DNA of 64,000 nt from NCBI RefSeq assembly GCF_900591205.1, contig NZ_UUPU01000027.1, forward strand, positions 62,001-126,000. Reading direction: 5' to 3'. Positions within the stretch are counted from its first letter, which is position 1. Every line of letters begins with the position of its first letter. A program made the translations under genes and the position numbers. Under the pieces are notes generated by a model. It worked only from the letters and a program-made list of their open reading frames with translations. It searched no databases and was not told the origin of the DNA. Source of the stretch: Pseudomonas viridiflava (GTDB lineage Bacteria; Pseudomonadota; Gammaproteobacteria; Pseudomonadales; Pseudomonadaceae). Below, piece by piece: positions 37,528 to 46,624 of this stretch.

Positions 37528-38880
37528 CTAGCCCGCCTCAAATAACGCCATGGCCTCGACATGAGCTGTCTGCGGAAACATGTCGAGGATCCCGGCACGT
37601 TTTAGCCGGTAGCCCTGCTTGACCAACTCAACCGTGTCCCGCGCCAGCGTGGCCGGGTTGCAGGACACATACACCAGGCGCTTGGCCCCAAGGTTCGCGA
37701 GCTTGCGCACAACCTCCAAGGCACCATCGCGGGGTGGGTCCAAGAGTACCGCAGAAAAGCCCTGTTTGGCCCATTCCGCGTCAGTCAAAGGCTGGGACAA
37801 ATCGGCCTGAAAAAACTGCACATTATGCAAATTGTTGCTGACGGCATTCAGCGCCGCCCGGTCCACCATGGCCTGCACGCCCTCCACCGCCACCACTTCC
37901 CGCACGTGGCGGGCCAGTGGCAGAGCAAAGTTGCCCAGGCCGCAAAACAGGTCCAGCACCCGCTCGTCAGGCTGCGGCGCCAGCCATTCCAGGGCCTGGG
38001 CGACCATTGCCTCATTCACCCCGGCGTTGACCTGGACAAAGTCGCCTGGCCGGTAGGCCAGTTCCAGGTCCCAGGCTTCCAACCGAAAACCCAGGGCCTG
38101 ATCGGGCTCCACAGGTTCCGGCATGCCCTCGCCCTGCAGCCACAACTGGGCTTCATGAAAAGCGCAGAATTCTTTGAGTATCTGCAGGTCCGGCTCGGAC
38201 AGCGGCGACATATGCCGCAACAACACCGCAATCGACGAACCGCTGAACAACTCCACATGCCCCAACGCCTGCGGTTTGCTCAGGCGGCGCAACATGTTTG
38301 GCAGACGCTGCATGATCGGTTGCAAAGCCTGTACCAGCACCGGGCAATCATCTATAGCGACGATGTCCTGGCTGGCCACGGCGCGAAAACCGACTTCGAG
38401 GTGTTTTGCCTTGGCATCCCAACGCACGGCCACGCGGGCACGGCGGCGATAGCCGAATTCCGGCCCGCTCAAAGGGGCGGCCCACGCTTGCGGTTCAATA
38501 CCGGCCACGCGGGACAGTTGCTCGGCGAGCATGCGCTGTTTCAGGGCAAGCTGTTCGTCATGGGGCAAGTGCTGCACGCTGCAACCGCCACAGCGGCCGA
38601 AGTGTGCACACGGCGCCGGGCGGCGCAGTTCGCTGGCCTTCAAGACACGCTCGGTACGCGCCTCGACCACTTTGCCGTGGGCGCCCAACACCCGCGCTTC
38701 CACTTCCTCACCGGCGAGTGCGCCATTGACGAACCAGGTGCGGCCTTCAAAGAACACAATCCCGCGGCCGTCGTTGGCCAGGCGCTCGATGGTCAGGCGT
38801 TGCTTCTTGCCTACAGGGATCTGCGGGGCCCGGCTGCCGCCCGTCGGTTGGAAGCGCAAGCCTCTCTCGTGCTTGGCCAT
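37528..38880 (-). CDS. rlmD: 23S rRNA (uracil(1939)-C(5))-methyltransferase
   Basis: This 450-residue RlmD (RumA) has an N-terminal TRAM domain, the iron-sulfur cysteines [10 protein letters not shown] with a later Cys, the SAM site [14 protein letters not shown], and the catalytic Cys in [14 protein letters not shown]. It methylates U1939 of 23S rRNA. The ATG overlaps the cysM stop codon (TGATG), so the pair is co-transcribed. The position one gene from relA matches P. aeruginosa as I recall. Confidence 0.96.
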   Translation of the reverse strand: MAKHERGLRFQPTGGSRAPQIPVGKKQRLTIERLANDGRGIVFFEGRTWFVNGALAGEEVEARVLGAHGKVVEARTERVLKASELRRPAPCAHFGRCGGCSVQHLPHDEQLALKQRMLAEQLSRVAGIEPQAWAAPLSGPEFGYRRRARVAVRWDAKAKHLEVGFRAVASQDIVAIDDCPVLVQALQPIMQRLPNMLRRLSKPQALGHVELFSGSSIAVLLRHMSPLSEPDLQILKEFCAFHEAQLWLQGEGMPEPVEPDQALGFRLEAWDLELAYRPGDFVQVNAGVNEAMVAQALEWLAPQPDERVLDLFCGLGNFALPLARHVREVVAVEGVQAMVDRAALNAVSNNLHNVQFFQADLSQPLTDAEWAKQGFSAVLLDPPRDGALEVVRKLANLGAKRLVYVSCNPATLARDTVELVKQGYRLKRAGILDMFPQTAHVEAMALFEAG

Positions 38881-39782
38881 CAGTTGGGTTCGTCGAAGAT
38901 GCCGGTCGACAGGTAGCGGTCGCCTCGGTCACAGATGATCGCGACGATCACCGCGTTTTCCACTTCTTTGGACAGACGCAACATACCCGCGACGGCGCCG
39001 CCGGAGGACACGCCACAGAAAATGCCTTCTTCACGGGCCAGGCGGCGGGTGGTGTCTTCGGCTTCGCGCTGGGCCATGTCGATGATGCGATCCACGCGCG
39101 TCGCGTTGTAAATTTTCGGCAGGTACTCTTCAGGCCAGCGGCGGATACCGGGAATCGCCGCGCCTTCCATCGGTTGCAGCCCGACGATCTGGATCTCGGG
39201 GTTCTGCTCCTTGAGGTAGCGCGAATTGCCCATGATGGTGCCGGTGGTGCCCATGGAGCTGACGAAATGGGTGATAGTGCCCTGGGTCTGGCGCCAGATT
39301 TCCGGGCCGGTGCTGGTGTAGTGCGCTTCGGGGTTATCCCCGTTGGCGAACTGGTCCAGCACCACGCCACGGCCTTCGGCGGCCATGCGCTCGGCCAAGT
39401 CACGGGCACCTTCCATGCCTTCTTCCTGGGTGACCAGAATCAACTGCGCGCCATAGGCGGTCATCGCCGCCTTGCGCTCGGCGCTGCCGTTGTCGGGCAT
39501 GATCAGCACCATTTTGTAACCCTTGATCGCCGCAGCCATGGCCAGGGCGATCCCGGTGTTGCCGGAGGTGGCTTCGATCAGGGTGTCGCCGGGCTTGATC
39601 TGCCCGCGCAATTCGGCGCGGGTGATCATCGACAGCGCCGGGCGGTCTTTTACAGAGCCAGCCGGGTTGTTCCCTTCGAGCTTGAGCAACAGGGTATTGC
39701 TGGTTTCACCCGCCATGCGTTGCAAGCGGACCAGGGGCGTGTTGCCGACGCAATCGGCGATTGTAGGGTACTGCAAGGTCAT
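38880..39782 (-). CDS. cysM: Cysteine synthase B
   Basis: This 300-residue PLP-dependent O-acetylserine sulfhydrylase has the lysine in [13 protein letters not shown] (about Lys45), the substrate loop [12 protein letters not shown] and the PLP phosphate-binding glycines in [11 protein letters not shown]. The CysM rather than CysK assignment rests on the length and on [11 protein letters not shown] and [15 protein letters not shown] 39782 agrees with the family start; the longer frame upstream runs into non-coding sequence. Confidence 0.96.
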   Translation of the reverse strand: MTLQYPTIADCVGNTPLVRLQRMAGETSNTLLLKLEGNNPAGSVKDRPALSMITRAELRGQIKPGDTLIEATSGNTGIALAMAAAIKGYKMVLIMPDNGSAERKAAMTAYGAQLILVTQEEGMEGARDLAERMAAEGRGVVLDQFANGDNPEAHYTSTGPEIWRQTQGTITHFVSSMGTTGTIMGNSRYLKEQNPEIQIVGLQPMEGAAIPGIRRWPEEYLPKIYNATRVDRIIDMAQREAEDTTRRLAREEGIFCGVSSGGAVAGMLRLSKEVENAVIVAIICDRGDRYLSTGIFDEPN

Positions 39783-39908
39783 GGCGTATTCGCAATCCAG
39801 ACTGCGGGGGCGAACATCATACCGGGAAAGGCTGGCGGGCCATATCACGCAAAGTGCGGTGCTTATGGCTTAAAAGAATAAGCAGGCAGTGTTTGACCGG
39901 GAGGACGC

Positions 39909-39985
39909 TATCGCAGGCAAGCCAGCTCCCACAGGAAATTGGGGGTAACCCGAAATCGCCTGTGGGAGCTGGCTTGCCTGCGATG
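39909..39985. repeat. REPIN, GGCAAGCCAGCTCCCACA type
   Basis: CTATCGCAGGCAAGCCAGCT..CCACAGG and inverted copy CCTGTGGGAGCTGGCTTGCC with a 25-base spacer, upstream of cysM and downstream of tapT. Confidence 0.93.
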
Positions 39986-40005
39986 GCCGCACCTCGGTGA
40001 ACCTG

Positions 40006-40611
40006 CTAAACCAACCGCCCGTCGCCATGATTTCTCTGAAACACCTCCTCCCCCATCGCCGCAATTTGCCCTTCGATCAACGCCTCGAACGGTTTGAGCA
40101 ACAGGTCGAACGACCCCGGCGCTTCCAACACCTGCAATGCCTGCACGATAGCTTCAATGGTCGACAAGGCCCCAGGCCCGGGCGCCTTGCGCAGCCGGTA
40201 GCGGGACACGCCGCCCTCGGCCAAGGTCACGCGTGGCAACGCCGCCAGCAAAGGGTTGAGGTGCAACAGTTTGCGCGCCTTGCGCCAGGTGCCGTCGGGC
40301 ACTACCAGCAACAGCGGCTGGTCGGCGGGCGCATAGGCTTGCAGCGGCTGGGCGTCTTCAGAGGGGAATAACAGCCGTGCTTGATAGCCCGGCGGGTTCA
40401 GTAAGCTGTGCAGGTCATCAAACACCTCCCCCACCACCAATTGCGCATTGTTCAAGCCCAGTGCCGCCAACCGGGCGGTATTCAGCGCATGGTTGACCTC
40501 GCTCGGGTGCTGCAGCAGCAACACGCGGGTGCGGCTGTCGAGGCTGGGGATCAGGGCGCACAGGCAGTGGGCGAGCGGGCGCAGGCAACGGGAACATTGG
40601 GGTCTGGACAT
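40006..40611 (-). CDS. tapT: DTW-domain tRNA-uridine aminocarboxypropyltransferase
   Basis: This 201-residue protein has the N-terminal cysteine cluster CSRCLRPLAHCLC, QHPSEVNHALNTARLA and the signature LLVVPDGTWRKARKLL (DGTW), followed by YRLRKAPGPGALSTIEA. DTW-domain proteins such as E. coli TapT (YfiP) transfer the aminocarboxypropyl group from SAM to U47 of tRNA. It lies seven bases past the stop of gbuR with no evident functional link. Confidence 0.88.
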   Translation of the reverse strand: MSRPQCSRCLRPLAHCLCALIPSLDSRTRVLLLQHPSEVNHALNTARLAALGLNNAQLVVGEVFDDLHSLLNPPGYQARLLFPSEDAQPLQAYAPADQPLLLVVPDGTWRKARKLLHLNPLLAALPRVTLAEGGVSRYRLRKAPGPGALSTIEAIVQALQVLEAPGSFDLLLKPFEALIEGQIAAMGEEVFQRNHGDGRLV

Positions 40612-40617
40612 GGTTTC

Positions 40618-41511
40618 TCACGCCTGGTTGAGCTGGGCTTTAAGCAAGTCACGGAAGGTCTGGATCAGCGGTTCACGGCTGCGTCCCCGACGCATGATCA
40701 TCGAGAACGGCGCCTGGTAGCCAAAGGTCGCCGGCAGCAATACGCGCAGGTCGCCCTTGTCGGCCCAAGCCTGGGCGTAGTGTTCGGGCAGGTAGCCGAT
40801 ATAGGCGCCGGACAGCACCAGGATCAGCTGCGCCTCCATACTTTCCACAGTCGCCGCGCTGTGTTTGAAACCGTGGCGCGCCAGCTCTGCCTGGCTCCAG
40901 TAACCACGCCCGACCATGCGCTGCTGGGTAATCACTTGTTCGGGGATACGCCGTTCATTGAACAACGGGTGCCGGGTGCTGCAATACAGCCAGTGCTGTT
41001 CGCGGTACAGCGGCATATAGATGAGCCCGCTCATGCGGTTGGAGAAGGCGCCGATGGCCAGGTCCAGACGGTTGTCCTGCACGCCGAGTTGCAATTCGTA
41101 GGGGCTCATCACCGACAAATGCAGGTGCACCGCCGGATGCTCGAGGCTGTAGGCGCCGATCACTTCGGCAAACGGCAAGGCTTTGTCGCTGACGGTGGAG
41201 TCGAGCACACCGAGTTTCAGGGTGCCGCGCAACTCGCCTTTCAACGCGGCAGCGTATTGCTCGAAACCTTCCAGCTCGCCCAGCAGGCGCAAGGTCTCGT
41301 GGTGGAACAGCTCGCCCTTGCTGGTCAGGCTGAACCCGCCCCGGCCACGATGGCACAGCACCAGGCCCAGGGCCGACTCCAGCTGGCTCATATAGGTGCT
41401 GATGGCCGAGGTGGACAGGTTGAGCTCGTGCTGGGCATTGGCGAACCCCTGGTGCCGCACGACGCTTGCGAAGATGCGCAGGAGTTTCAGGTCGGGCAAG
41501 GCGTTGGCCAT
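40618..41511 (-). CDS. gbuR: LysR-type activator, GbuR-like
   Basis: This 297-residue LysR regulator has the winged helix LLRIFASVVRHQGFANAQHELNLS with STSAISTYMSQLESALGLVL. The C-terminal co-inducer domain contains VQDNRLDLAIGAF. ATG 41511 has GGAG six bases upstream. It is divergent from the guanidinobutyrase gene, the arrangement of gbuR-gbuA (PA1422-PA1421) as I recall, so it most likely activates gbuA in response to 4-guanidinobutyrate. The symbol rests on this synteny. Confidence 0.85.
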   Translation of the reverse strand: MANALPDLKLLRIFASVVRHQGFANAQHELNLSTSAISTYMSQLESALGLVLCHRGRGGFSLTSKGELFHHETLRLLGELEGFEQYAAALKGELRGTLKLGVLDSTVSDKALPFAEVIGAYSLEHPAVHLHLSVMSPYELQLGVQDNRLDLAIGAFSNRMSGLIYMPLYREQHWLYCSTRHPLFNERRIPEQVITQQRMVGRGYWSQAELARHGFKHSAATVESMEAQLILVLSGAYIGYLPEHYAQAWADKGDLRVLLPATFGYQAPFSMIMRRGRSREPLIQTFRDLLKAQLNQA

Positions 41512-41548
41512 CGGGTCTCCAGATTCAGCTAATGCGCCGCGATCCCAT

Positions 41549-41636
41549 TGTGGGAGCTGGCTTGCCTGCGATGGCGGCGTATCAAAAAAAGCCATGTGGC
41601 TGACCCACCGCTATCGCAGGCAAGCCAGCTCCCACA
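41549..41636. repeat. REPIN in the gbuR-gbuA divergent promoter region
   Basis: TGTGGGAGCTGGCTTGCCTG and the inverted CAGGCAAGCCAGCTCCCACA with a variable spacer, 37 bases upstream of the gbuR start. It leaves about 170 bases for the divergent promoter and LysR site on the gbuA side. Confidence 0.92.
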
Positions 41637-41808
41637 GTTGGACGGCGTTCGACAGAATGAATCAGTCAACCCACCACAGACGAACGAGTTTACCTCAGGC
41701 ATTAGTTTAGAAAAATCTGAACTAAGTATTTGCCCCTGCCGATTCTTTCGTATCGGTGTATTTCGCAGAATCGGCCCCTAATAAACAAAACAACGATGAG
41801 GCAATCCC

Positions 41809-42759
41809 GTGGACAAGATTTTCCACCAACCACTGGGCGGCAACGAAATGCCGCGCTTCGCCGGCATCGCCACCATGATGCGACTCCCCCACCTGCAATC
41901 GGCCAAGGGCCTGGACGCCGCCTTTATCGGCGTGCCTCTGGATATCGGCACCTCGTTGCGCGCCGGCACCCGCTTCGGACCACGTGAAATCCGCGCCGAA
42001 TCGGTGATGATCCGCCCCTACAACATGGCCACCGGCGCCGCGCCGTTCGACTCGCTGTCGGTTGCGGATATCGGCGACGTGGCGATCAACACCTTCAACC
42101 TGCTGGACGCGGTGCGCATCATCGAAGAAGCCTACGATGAAATCCTTGAGCACAACGTGATCCCGCTGACCCTGGGCGGCGACCACACCATCACCCTGCC
42201 GATCCTGCGGGCGATCCACAAAAAACACGGCAAGGTCGGGCTGGTGCACATTGATGCCCACGCCGACGTCAACGACCATATGTTCGGCGAGAAAATCGCC
42301 CACGGCACCACCTTCCGCCGTGCCGTGGAAGAGGGCCTGCTCGATTGCGACCGTGTGGTGCAGATTGGCCTGCGTGCCCAGGGCTACACCGCCGAAGACT
42401 TCAACTGGAGCCGCAAACAGGGGTTCCGCGTGGTCCAGGCCGAAGAGTGCTGGCACCACTCCCTCGCCCCGTTGATGGCCGAAGTGCGCGAAAAAGTCGG
42501 CGGCGGCCCGGTGTACTTGAGCTTCGATATCGACGGCATCGACCCGGCCTGGGCGCCCGGCACCGGCACCCCGGAAATCGGTGGGCTGACCACCATCCAG
42601 GCAATCGAGATCATCCGTGGCTGCCAGGGCCTCGACCTGATTGGTTGCGACCTGGTAGAAGTTTCGCCGCCCTACGACACCACCGGCAACACCTCGTTGC
42701 TGGGCGCCAACCTGCTGTACGAGATGCTCTGCGTACTGCCTGGCGTGGCGCACCGCTGA
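41809..42759 (+). CDS. gbuA: Guanidinobutyrase (agmatinase/ureohydrolase family)
   Basis: This 316-residue manganese enzyme hydrolyses 4-guanidinobutyrate to 4-aminobutyrate and urea, a step of arginine catabolism. The metal ligands are in GGDHTI, IDAHADVND and SFDIDGIDPAWAPGTGTPE. The sequence matches my memory of P. aeruginosa GbuA nearly throughout, including HQPLGGNEMPRFAGIATM at the start. The stop codon overlaps the next start (TGATG). The other possibility, guanidinopropionase GpuA, is less likely because of the neighbours. Confidence 0.93.
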   Translation: MDKIFHQPLGGNEMPRFAGIATMMRLPHLQSAKGLDAAFIGVPLDIGTSLRAGTRFGPREIRAESVMIRPYNMATGAAPFDSLSVADIGDVAINTFNLLDAVRIIEEAYDEILEHNVIPLTLGGDHTITLPILRAIHKKHGKVGLVHIDAHADVNDHMFGEKIAHGTTFRRAVEEGLLDCDRVVQIGLRAQGYTAEDFNWSRKQGFRVVQAEECWHHSLAPLMAEVREKVGGGPVYLSFDIDGIDPAWAPGTGTPEIGGLTTIQAIEIIRGCQGLDLIGCDLVEVSPPYDTTGNTSLLGANLLYEMLCVLPGVAHR

Positions 42760-43181
42760 TGAGCGCGCAAGCCGTGCTCAAAGCGGCGGCCGAGCTGGTG
42801 TCGGCCTTTGCCCGCAATGACCGCGCCGCTTATTTCGGCGCGTTCACCGCCGATGCCAGCTTTGTGTTCTACACCCTGCCCCAGCCGCTGCTCAGCCGCG
42901 ATGCCTATCAGGCGCTGTGGGACAGCTGGCGCCGGGACGAGGGGTTCGAGGTGCTGTCCTGCACCTCGAGCAACGCCTTTGTCAGCCTGCACGATGACGT
43001 GGCGATATTTATTCATGACGTGGCCACCGAGCTGCGCATGAACGGGGAGCAATTTCATAGCCAGGAACGCGAGACCATTGTCTTCAAACGGCAAGCCTCT
43101 CAAGTAGAAAAACAACAAGGTCTGTGGCTGGCCTGTCACGAACATTTGTCCGCTATGCCGGAAGGGCTGCCGCCCCATTAG
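42759..43181 (+). CDS. SnoaL-like/NTF2-fold protein in the gbu operon
   Basis: This 140-residue cone-shaped NTF2-like protein begins AVLKAAAELVSAFARNDRAAYFGAFTADASFVFY, with a later strand VLSCTSSNAFVSLHDDVAIFIHDV. It is translationally coupled to gbuA and resembles PA1420 (recall). NTF2-fold proteins can be small enzymes or ligand binders; the role here is unknown. One nearby line of thought is handling of guanidino intermediates, but nothing in the sequence proves it. Confidence 0.82.
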   Translation: MSAQAVLKAAAELVSAFARNDRAAYFGAFTADASFVFYTLPQPLLSRDAYQALWDSWRRDEGFEVLSCTSSNAFVSLHDDVAIFIHDVATELRMNGEQFHSQERETIVFKRQASQVEKQQGLWLACHEHLSAMPEGLPPH

Positions 43182-43202
43182 CCAATGTGATCGGAGCTGA
43201 TC

Positions 43203-44765
43203 ATGAATAATAAAAACAACCAAAACAGTATTCGCAAAATAGAAACCAACGGGGTCGAACAGATCCCGGACCACGAACGTACCGCCGGGCCCAAGGACCT
43301 GTTCCGCCTGATTTTCGGCGGTGCCAATACCTTTGCCACCGCCGTGTTGGGCTCGTTTCCCGTGCTGTTCGGCCTGTCGTTCCAGGCCGGGGTCTGGGCG
43401 ATTGTGCTGGGCGTGCTGGTGGGCGCGCTGATCCTGGCGCCGATGGGCCTGTTCGGGCCGATCAACGGCACCAACAACGCCGTGTCTTCCGGCGCGCATT
43501 TTGGCGTGCATGGGCGGATTGTCGGCTCGTTTCTGTCTTTGTTGACGGCGATTGCCTTCTTCTCACTGTCGGTGTGGAGTTCAGGCGATGCCTTGGTCGG
43601 CGGTGCGAAACGTCTGATCGGCCTGCCCGAAACCGACCTGACCCTGGGCCTGGCCTACGGCCTGTTCGCCCTTCTCGTGCTGACCGTGTGCATCTATGGC
43701 TTTCGCTTCATGCTGTGGGTCAACCGCATTGCGGTATGGGCGGCGAGCCTCCTGTTCCTGCTGGGGATTTTCGCCTTCGCACCGGCGTTCGACAGCCATT
43801 TCGCGGGCAGCGTCGCCATGGGCCAGAGCGGCTTCTGGGCAGCCTTTATCGGCGCCGCACTGGTGGCCATGAGCAACCCGATTTCCTTCGGCGCGTTCCT
43901 CGGTGACTGGTCGCGCTACATCCCTCGCGAAACACCGAAAATGCGCATCATGCTAGCGGTGGTCCTGGCACAGATTGCCACGTTGATCCCGTTCCTGTTC
44001 GGCCTGGCCACCGCGACCATCGTGGCGATCAAGGCACCGGACTACATCGCGGCCAATAACTACGTCGGCGGTTTGCTGGCAGTGGCGCCCACCTGGTTCT
44101 TCCTGCCGGTGTGCCTGATCGCGGTGATCGGCGGCATGTCCACCGGCACCACCTCGCTGTATGGCACGGGGCTGGACATGTCCAGCGTGTTCCCGCGCCT
44201 GCTGTCGCGGGTCAAGGCCACGTTGCTGATCGGCGTGATGTCGATTGCCTTCATCTTTATCGGACGTTTCGCCGCCAACCTGGTGCAGAGCGTGTCGACC
44301 TTCGCCGTGTTGATCATCACCTGCACCACGCCGTGGATGGTGATGATGATCATCGGCTTGATCGTGCGCCGCGGCTTCTACTGCCCGGATGACCTGCAGG
44401 TGTTCACCCGCGGTGAAACCGGCGGCCGCTACTGGTTCAGCCATGGCTGGAACTGGCGCGGGCTGGGCGCGTGGATCCCGAGTGCACTGGTGGGCCTGTG
44501 CTTCGTCAACCTGCCGGGGCAGTTTGTGGGGCCGCTGGGCAACCTGGCGGATGGCATTGATATCAGCTTGCCGGTAACGCTGGGGCTGGCCTCGGTGGTG
44601 TACCTGAGCTTGCTTCGACTGTTCCCGGAACCGGCCGCCGTCTACGGGCCCGCTGTTGTGGCGAGGGAGCGTGCTTCTGCTGGGCTACGCAGCGGCCCCA
44701 AAGAAGCCGGCTCCAGCTTCGCCGTCGAACGGGAGCAAGCTCCCTCGCCACAACAAGCACGCTAA
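43203..44765 (+). CDS. NCS1 purine-cytosine permease family transporter with REP-encoded tail
   Basis: This 520-residue, 12-helix transporter of the nucleobase:cation symporter-1 family has IFGGANTFATAVLGSFPVLFG (first helix), GPINGTNNAVSSGAHFGVHG, and SNPISFGAFLGDWSRYIP. Lying in the gbu operon, it probably imports guanidinobutyrate or a related compound (inference). The conserved part ends near FPEPAAVYGP, about residue 482. The last 38 residues are the translation of the repeat at 44654-44754. Codon use is ordinary otherwise. The SSS gene follows after 32 bases. Confidence 0.9.
   Translation: MNNKNNQNSIRKIETNGVEQIPDHERTAGPKDLFRLIFGGANTFATAVLGSFPVLFGLSFQAGVWAIVLGVLVGALILAPMGLFGPINGTNNAVSSGAHFGVHGRIVGSFLSLLTAIAFFSLSVWSSGDALVGGAKRLIGLPETDLTLGLAYGLFALLVLTVCIYGFRFMLWVNRIAVWAASLLFLLGIFAFAPAFDSHFAGSVAMGQSGFWAAFIGAALVAMSNPISFGAFLGDWSRYIPRETPKMRIMLAVVLAQIATLIPFLFGLATATIVAIKAPDYIAANNYVGGLLAVAPTWFFLPVCLIAVIGGMSTGTTSLYGTGLDMSSVFPRLLSRVKATLLIGVMSIAFIFIGRFAANLVQSVSTFAVLIITCTTPWMVMMIIGLIVRRGFYCPDDLQVFTRGETGGRYWFSHGWNWRGLGAWIPSALVGLCFVNLPGQFVGPLGNLADGIDISLPVTLGLASVVYLSLLRLFPEPAAVYGPAVVARERASAGLRSGPKEAGSSFAVEREQAPSPQQAR
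44654..44754. repeat. REPIN-like inverted repeat forming the permease 3' end
   Basis: GTTGTGGCGAGGGAGC (44654-44669) is the exact complement of GCTCCCTCGCCACAAC (44739-44754), with an inner stretch like the GCTTCTGCTGGG..CAGC palindromes. It is wholly inside the reading frame and covers residues about 484-517 of the permease. Confidence 0.88.
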
Positions 44766-44797
44766 CCACAATAAAAAATAATCGGAGAACCGCCGTC

Positions 44798-46180
44798 ATG
44801 GCTTTGGATTTATTCGTCGTACTCATCTACGCCGCCGGCATGCTCGTGCTCGGCTATTACGGCATGCGCCGCGCCAAGACCCACGAAGACTACCTGGTGG
44901 CCGGGCGCAACCTGGGCCCGTCGCTGTACATGGGCACCATGGCCGCCACGGTATTGGGCGGCGCGTCCACCGTCGGCACCGTGCGCCTGGGCTATGTACA
45001 CGGCATCTCCGGCTTCTGGCTGTGCGCCGCGCTGGGCATGGGGATCATTGCGCTGAACCTGTTCCTGGCCAAGCCACTCTTGAAGCTGAAGATATTCACG
45101 GTGACCCAGGTCCTGGAAAAACGCTACAACCCCATGGCCCGCCAGGCCAGTGCGGTGATCATGCTGGCCTACGCGCTGATGATCGGCGTGACCTCGATCC
45201 TGGCCATCGGCACCGTGCTGCAAGTGCTGTTCGGCCTGCCGTTCTGGATCTCGGTGTTGCTGGGCGGTGGCGTGGTGGTGGTGTACTCGACCATCGGCGG
45301 CATGTGGTCGCTGACACTGACCGACATCGTGCAGTTTGTGATCAAGACCGTCGGCCTGATGTTTATCCTGTTGCCGATCTGCCTGTACCGCGTCGGCGGC
45401 TGGGATGAACTGGTGGCCAAGCTGCCGGCGTCGAGCTTCAGCTTCACCGCGATCGGCTGGGACACGATCATTACCTACTTCATGATCTACTTCTTCGGCA
45501 TCCTGATCGGCCAGGACATCTGGCAACGGGTGTTCACCGCCCGTGACGAAAAAGTCGCCAAGTACGCGGGCACTTTCGCCGGTTTCTACTGCATCCTCTA
45601 CGGCCTGGCCTGTGCGTTGATCGGGATGGCGGCGCATGTGCTGATTCCGGATCTGGACAACGTCAATAACGCGTTTGCGGCCATCGTCAAAATGTCGCTG
45701 CCGGACGGGATTCGCGGCCTGGTCATCGCCGCCGCCCTGGCCGCGATGATGTCCACCGCCAGCGCCGGTCTGCTGGCCGCCTCCACCGTATTGACCGAAG
45801 ACCTGATGCCGCGTTTGCGCGGTGGCAAGCAGTCGAGCCTGAACATCAACCGCCTGTTCACGATGCTGACCGGTATCGCCGTGCTGGGTATCGCCTTGGT
45901 GGTGAACGATGTGATCAGCGCCTTGACCCTGGCGTACAACCTGTTGGTGGGCGGCATGCTGATCCCGTTGATGGGCGCAATTTTCTGGAAGCGTGCCACC
46001 ACATCCGGGGCCATTGCCTCCATGACCCTGGGCTTTGTGACCGCACTGGTCTTCATGTTCAAAGACGGGTTGGACGCCAACACACCGATCTACTACAGCC
46101 TGGCGGTTGGCCTGGTGAGCTTTGTGGTGGTGAGTTTGTTGTCGCGCCGGCCGGAGGCCTCCGTGGCTCGGGCGATTTGA
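44798..46180 (+). CDS. Sodium:solute symporter family transporter
   Basis: This 460-residue, roughly 13-helix SSS protein has YLVAGRNLGPSLYMGTMAATVLGG near the N-terminus, FVIKTVGLMFIL, and LAAMMSTASAGLLAASTVLTEDL, the sodium-site region. It is the counterpart of PA1418 by position (recall). With the NCS1 permease it gives the gbu locus two uptake systems, perhaps for different guanidino compounds or for urea-derived products. GGAG precedes the ATG, and a terminator follows. Confidence 0.9.
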   Translation: MALDLFVVLIYAAGMLVLGYYGMRRAKTHEDYLVAGRNLGPSLYMGTMAATVLGGASTVGTVRLGYVHGISGFWLCAALGMGIIALNLFLAKPLLKLKIFTVTQVLEKRYNPMARQASAVIMLAYALMIGVTSILAIGTVLQVLFGLPFWISVLLGGGVVVVYSTIGGMWSLTLTDIVQFVIKTVGLMFILLPICLYRVGGWDELVAKLPASSFSFTAIGWDTIITYFMIYFFGILIGQDIWQRVFTARDEKVAKYAGTFAGFYCILYGLACALIGMAAHVLIPDLDNVNNAFAAIVKMSLPDGIRGLVIAAALAAMMSTASAGLLAASTVLTEDLMPRLRGGKQSSLNINRLFTMLTGIAVLGIALVVNDVISALTLAYNLLVGGMLIPLMGAIFWKRATTSGAIASMTLGFVTALVFMFKDGLDANTPIYYSLAVGLVSFVVVSLLSRRPEASVARAI

Positions 46181-46210
46181 GACACACCGAAATTTAAGCG
46201 GTTACTTCAG

Positions 46211-46244
46211 CGGGTGCGACGTCGGATGTCGCACCCGTTTTTTT
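46211..46244 (+). terminator. Rho-independent terminator of the gbu operon
   Basis: CGGGTGCGAC..GTCGCACCCG stem, seven T. Confidence 0.95.
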
Positions 46245-46262
46245 GCCTTGCGCAAAAACAAT

Positions 46263-46350
46263 TGTGGGAGCGGGCTTGCTCACGAAAGCGCTGTGTCAGT
46301 CAACATTGCCGTTAACTGACACAGCGCTTTCGTGAGCAAGCCCGCTCCCA
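46263..46350. repeat. REPIN with perfect 36-base inverted repeat
   Basis: Bases 46265-46300 are exactly complementary to 46315-46350, with only a 14-base loop. Unlike other REPINs here, the symmetry runs through the spacer (CGAAAGCGCTGTGTCAGT). Confidence 0.95.
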
Positions 46351-46383
46351 TCTTTAATTCGGCGGCGGCCTTGAGACAAGGCT

Positions 46384-46506
46384 CTACCGACGGCGTGGCC
46401 GACGCTGATCGTCATCGGTGCGAATGGGCACCGGTTGCAAGGGGGGCTCGATCAAGCCCAGTGCAACACCAACGTCATGGAGCCAGTTTTGGATTTTCTC
46501 TTTCAT
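46384..46506 (-). CDS. PA1414-family 40-residue protein
   Basis: A short gene reading MKEKIQNWLHDVGVALGLIE and ending in an arginine-rich tail (DDDQRRPRRR). It matches the small protein family known as PA1414 from P. aeruginosa in both sequence (recall) and position, flanked by a LysR gene and the gbu transport genes. AGGGGGC lies upstream of ATG 46506 at normal spacing. The protein's function is unknown; the locus is known for strong low-oxygen induction and, as I recall, for the small RNA SicX. Confidence 0.85.
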   Translation of the reverse strand: MKEKIQNWLHDVGVALGLIEPPLQPVPIRTDDDQRRPRRR

Positions 46507-46624
46507 GGTTGCCCCCTTTGAGGGTAATGCTGGTAGGCGCAAGTTCTGTCGCCTTTTCCTACAGTGATAGTAGCCCTAAGTCCTATGTATTGCTTGAACG
46601 AAACCACAACGAACTATTACTGAA
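46507..46624 (-). ncRNA. Possible SicX-like leader/sRNA upstream of the PA1414-type gene
   Basis: This is the approximate leader between the Anr-like site and the mini-gene, on the minus strand. It contains a pyrimidine/purine-rich stretch (GACTTAGGGCTACTATCACTG) and a hairpin-capable GGCGACAG..CTTGCGCC segment. In P. aeruginosa the sRNA SicX arises from this locus (recall). The exact ends cannot be read from sequence, and homology is inferred from position. Confidence 0.35.

Noticed and set aside
6151..46350. Repeated GGCTTGCC/GGCAAGCC units as a CRISPR array
   Set aside because: Units are inverted pairs scattered singly through the window, not regularly spaced direct repeats, and no cas genes exist; they are REPINs.
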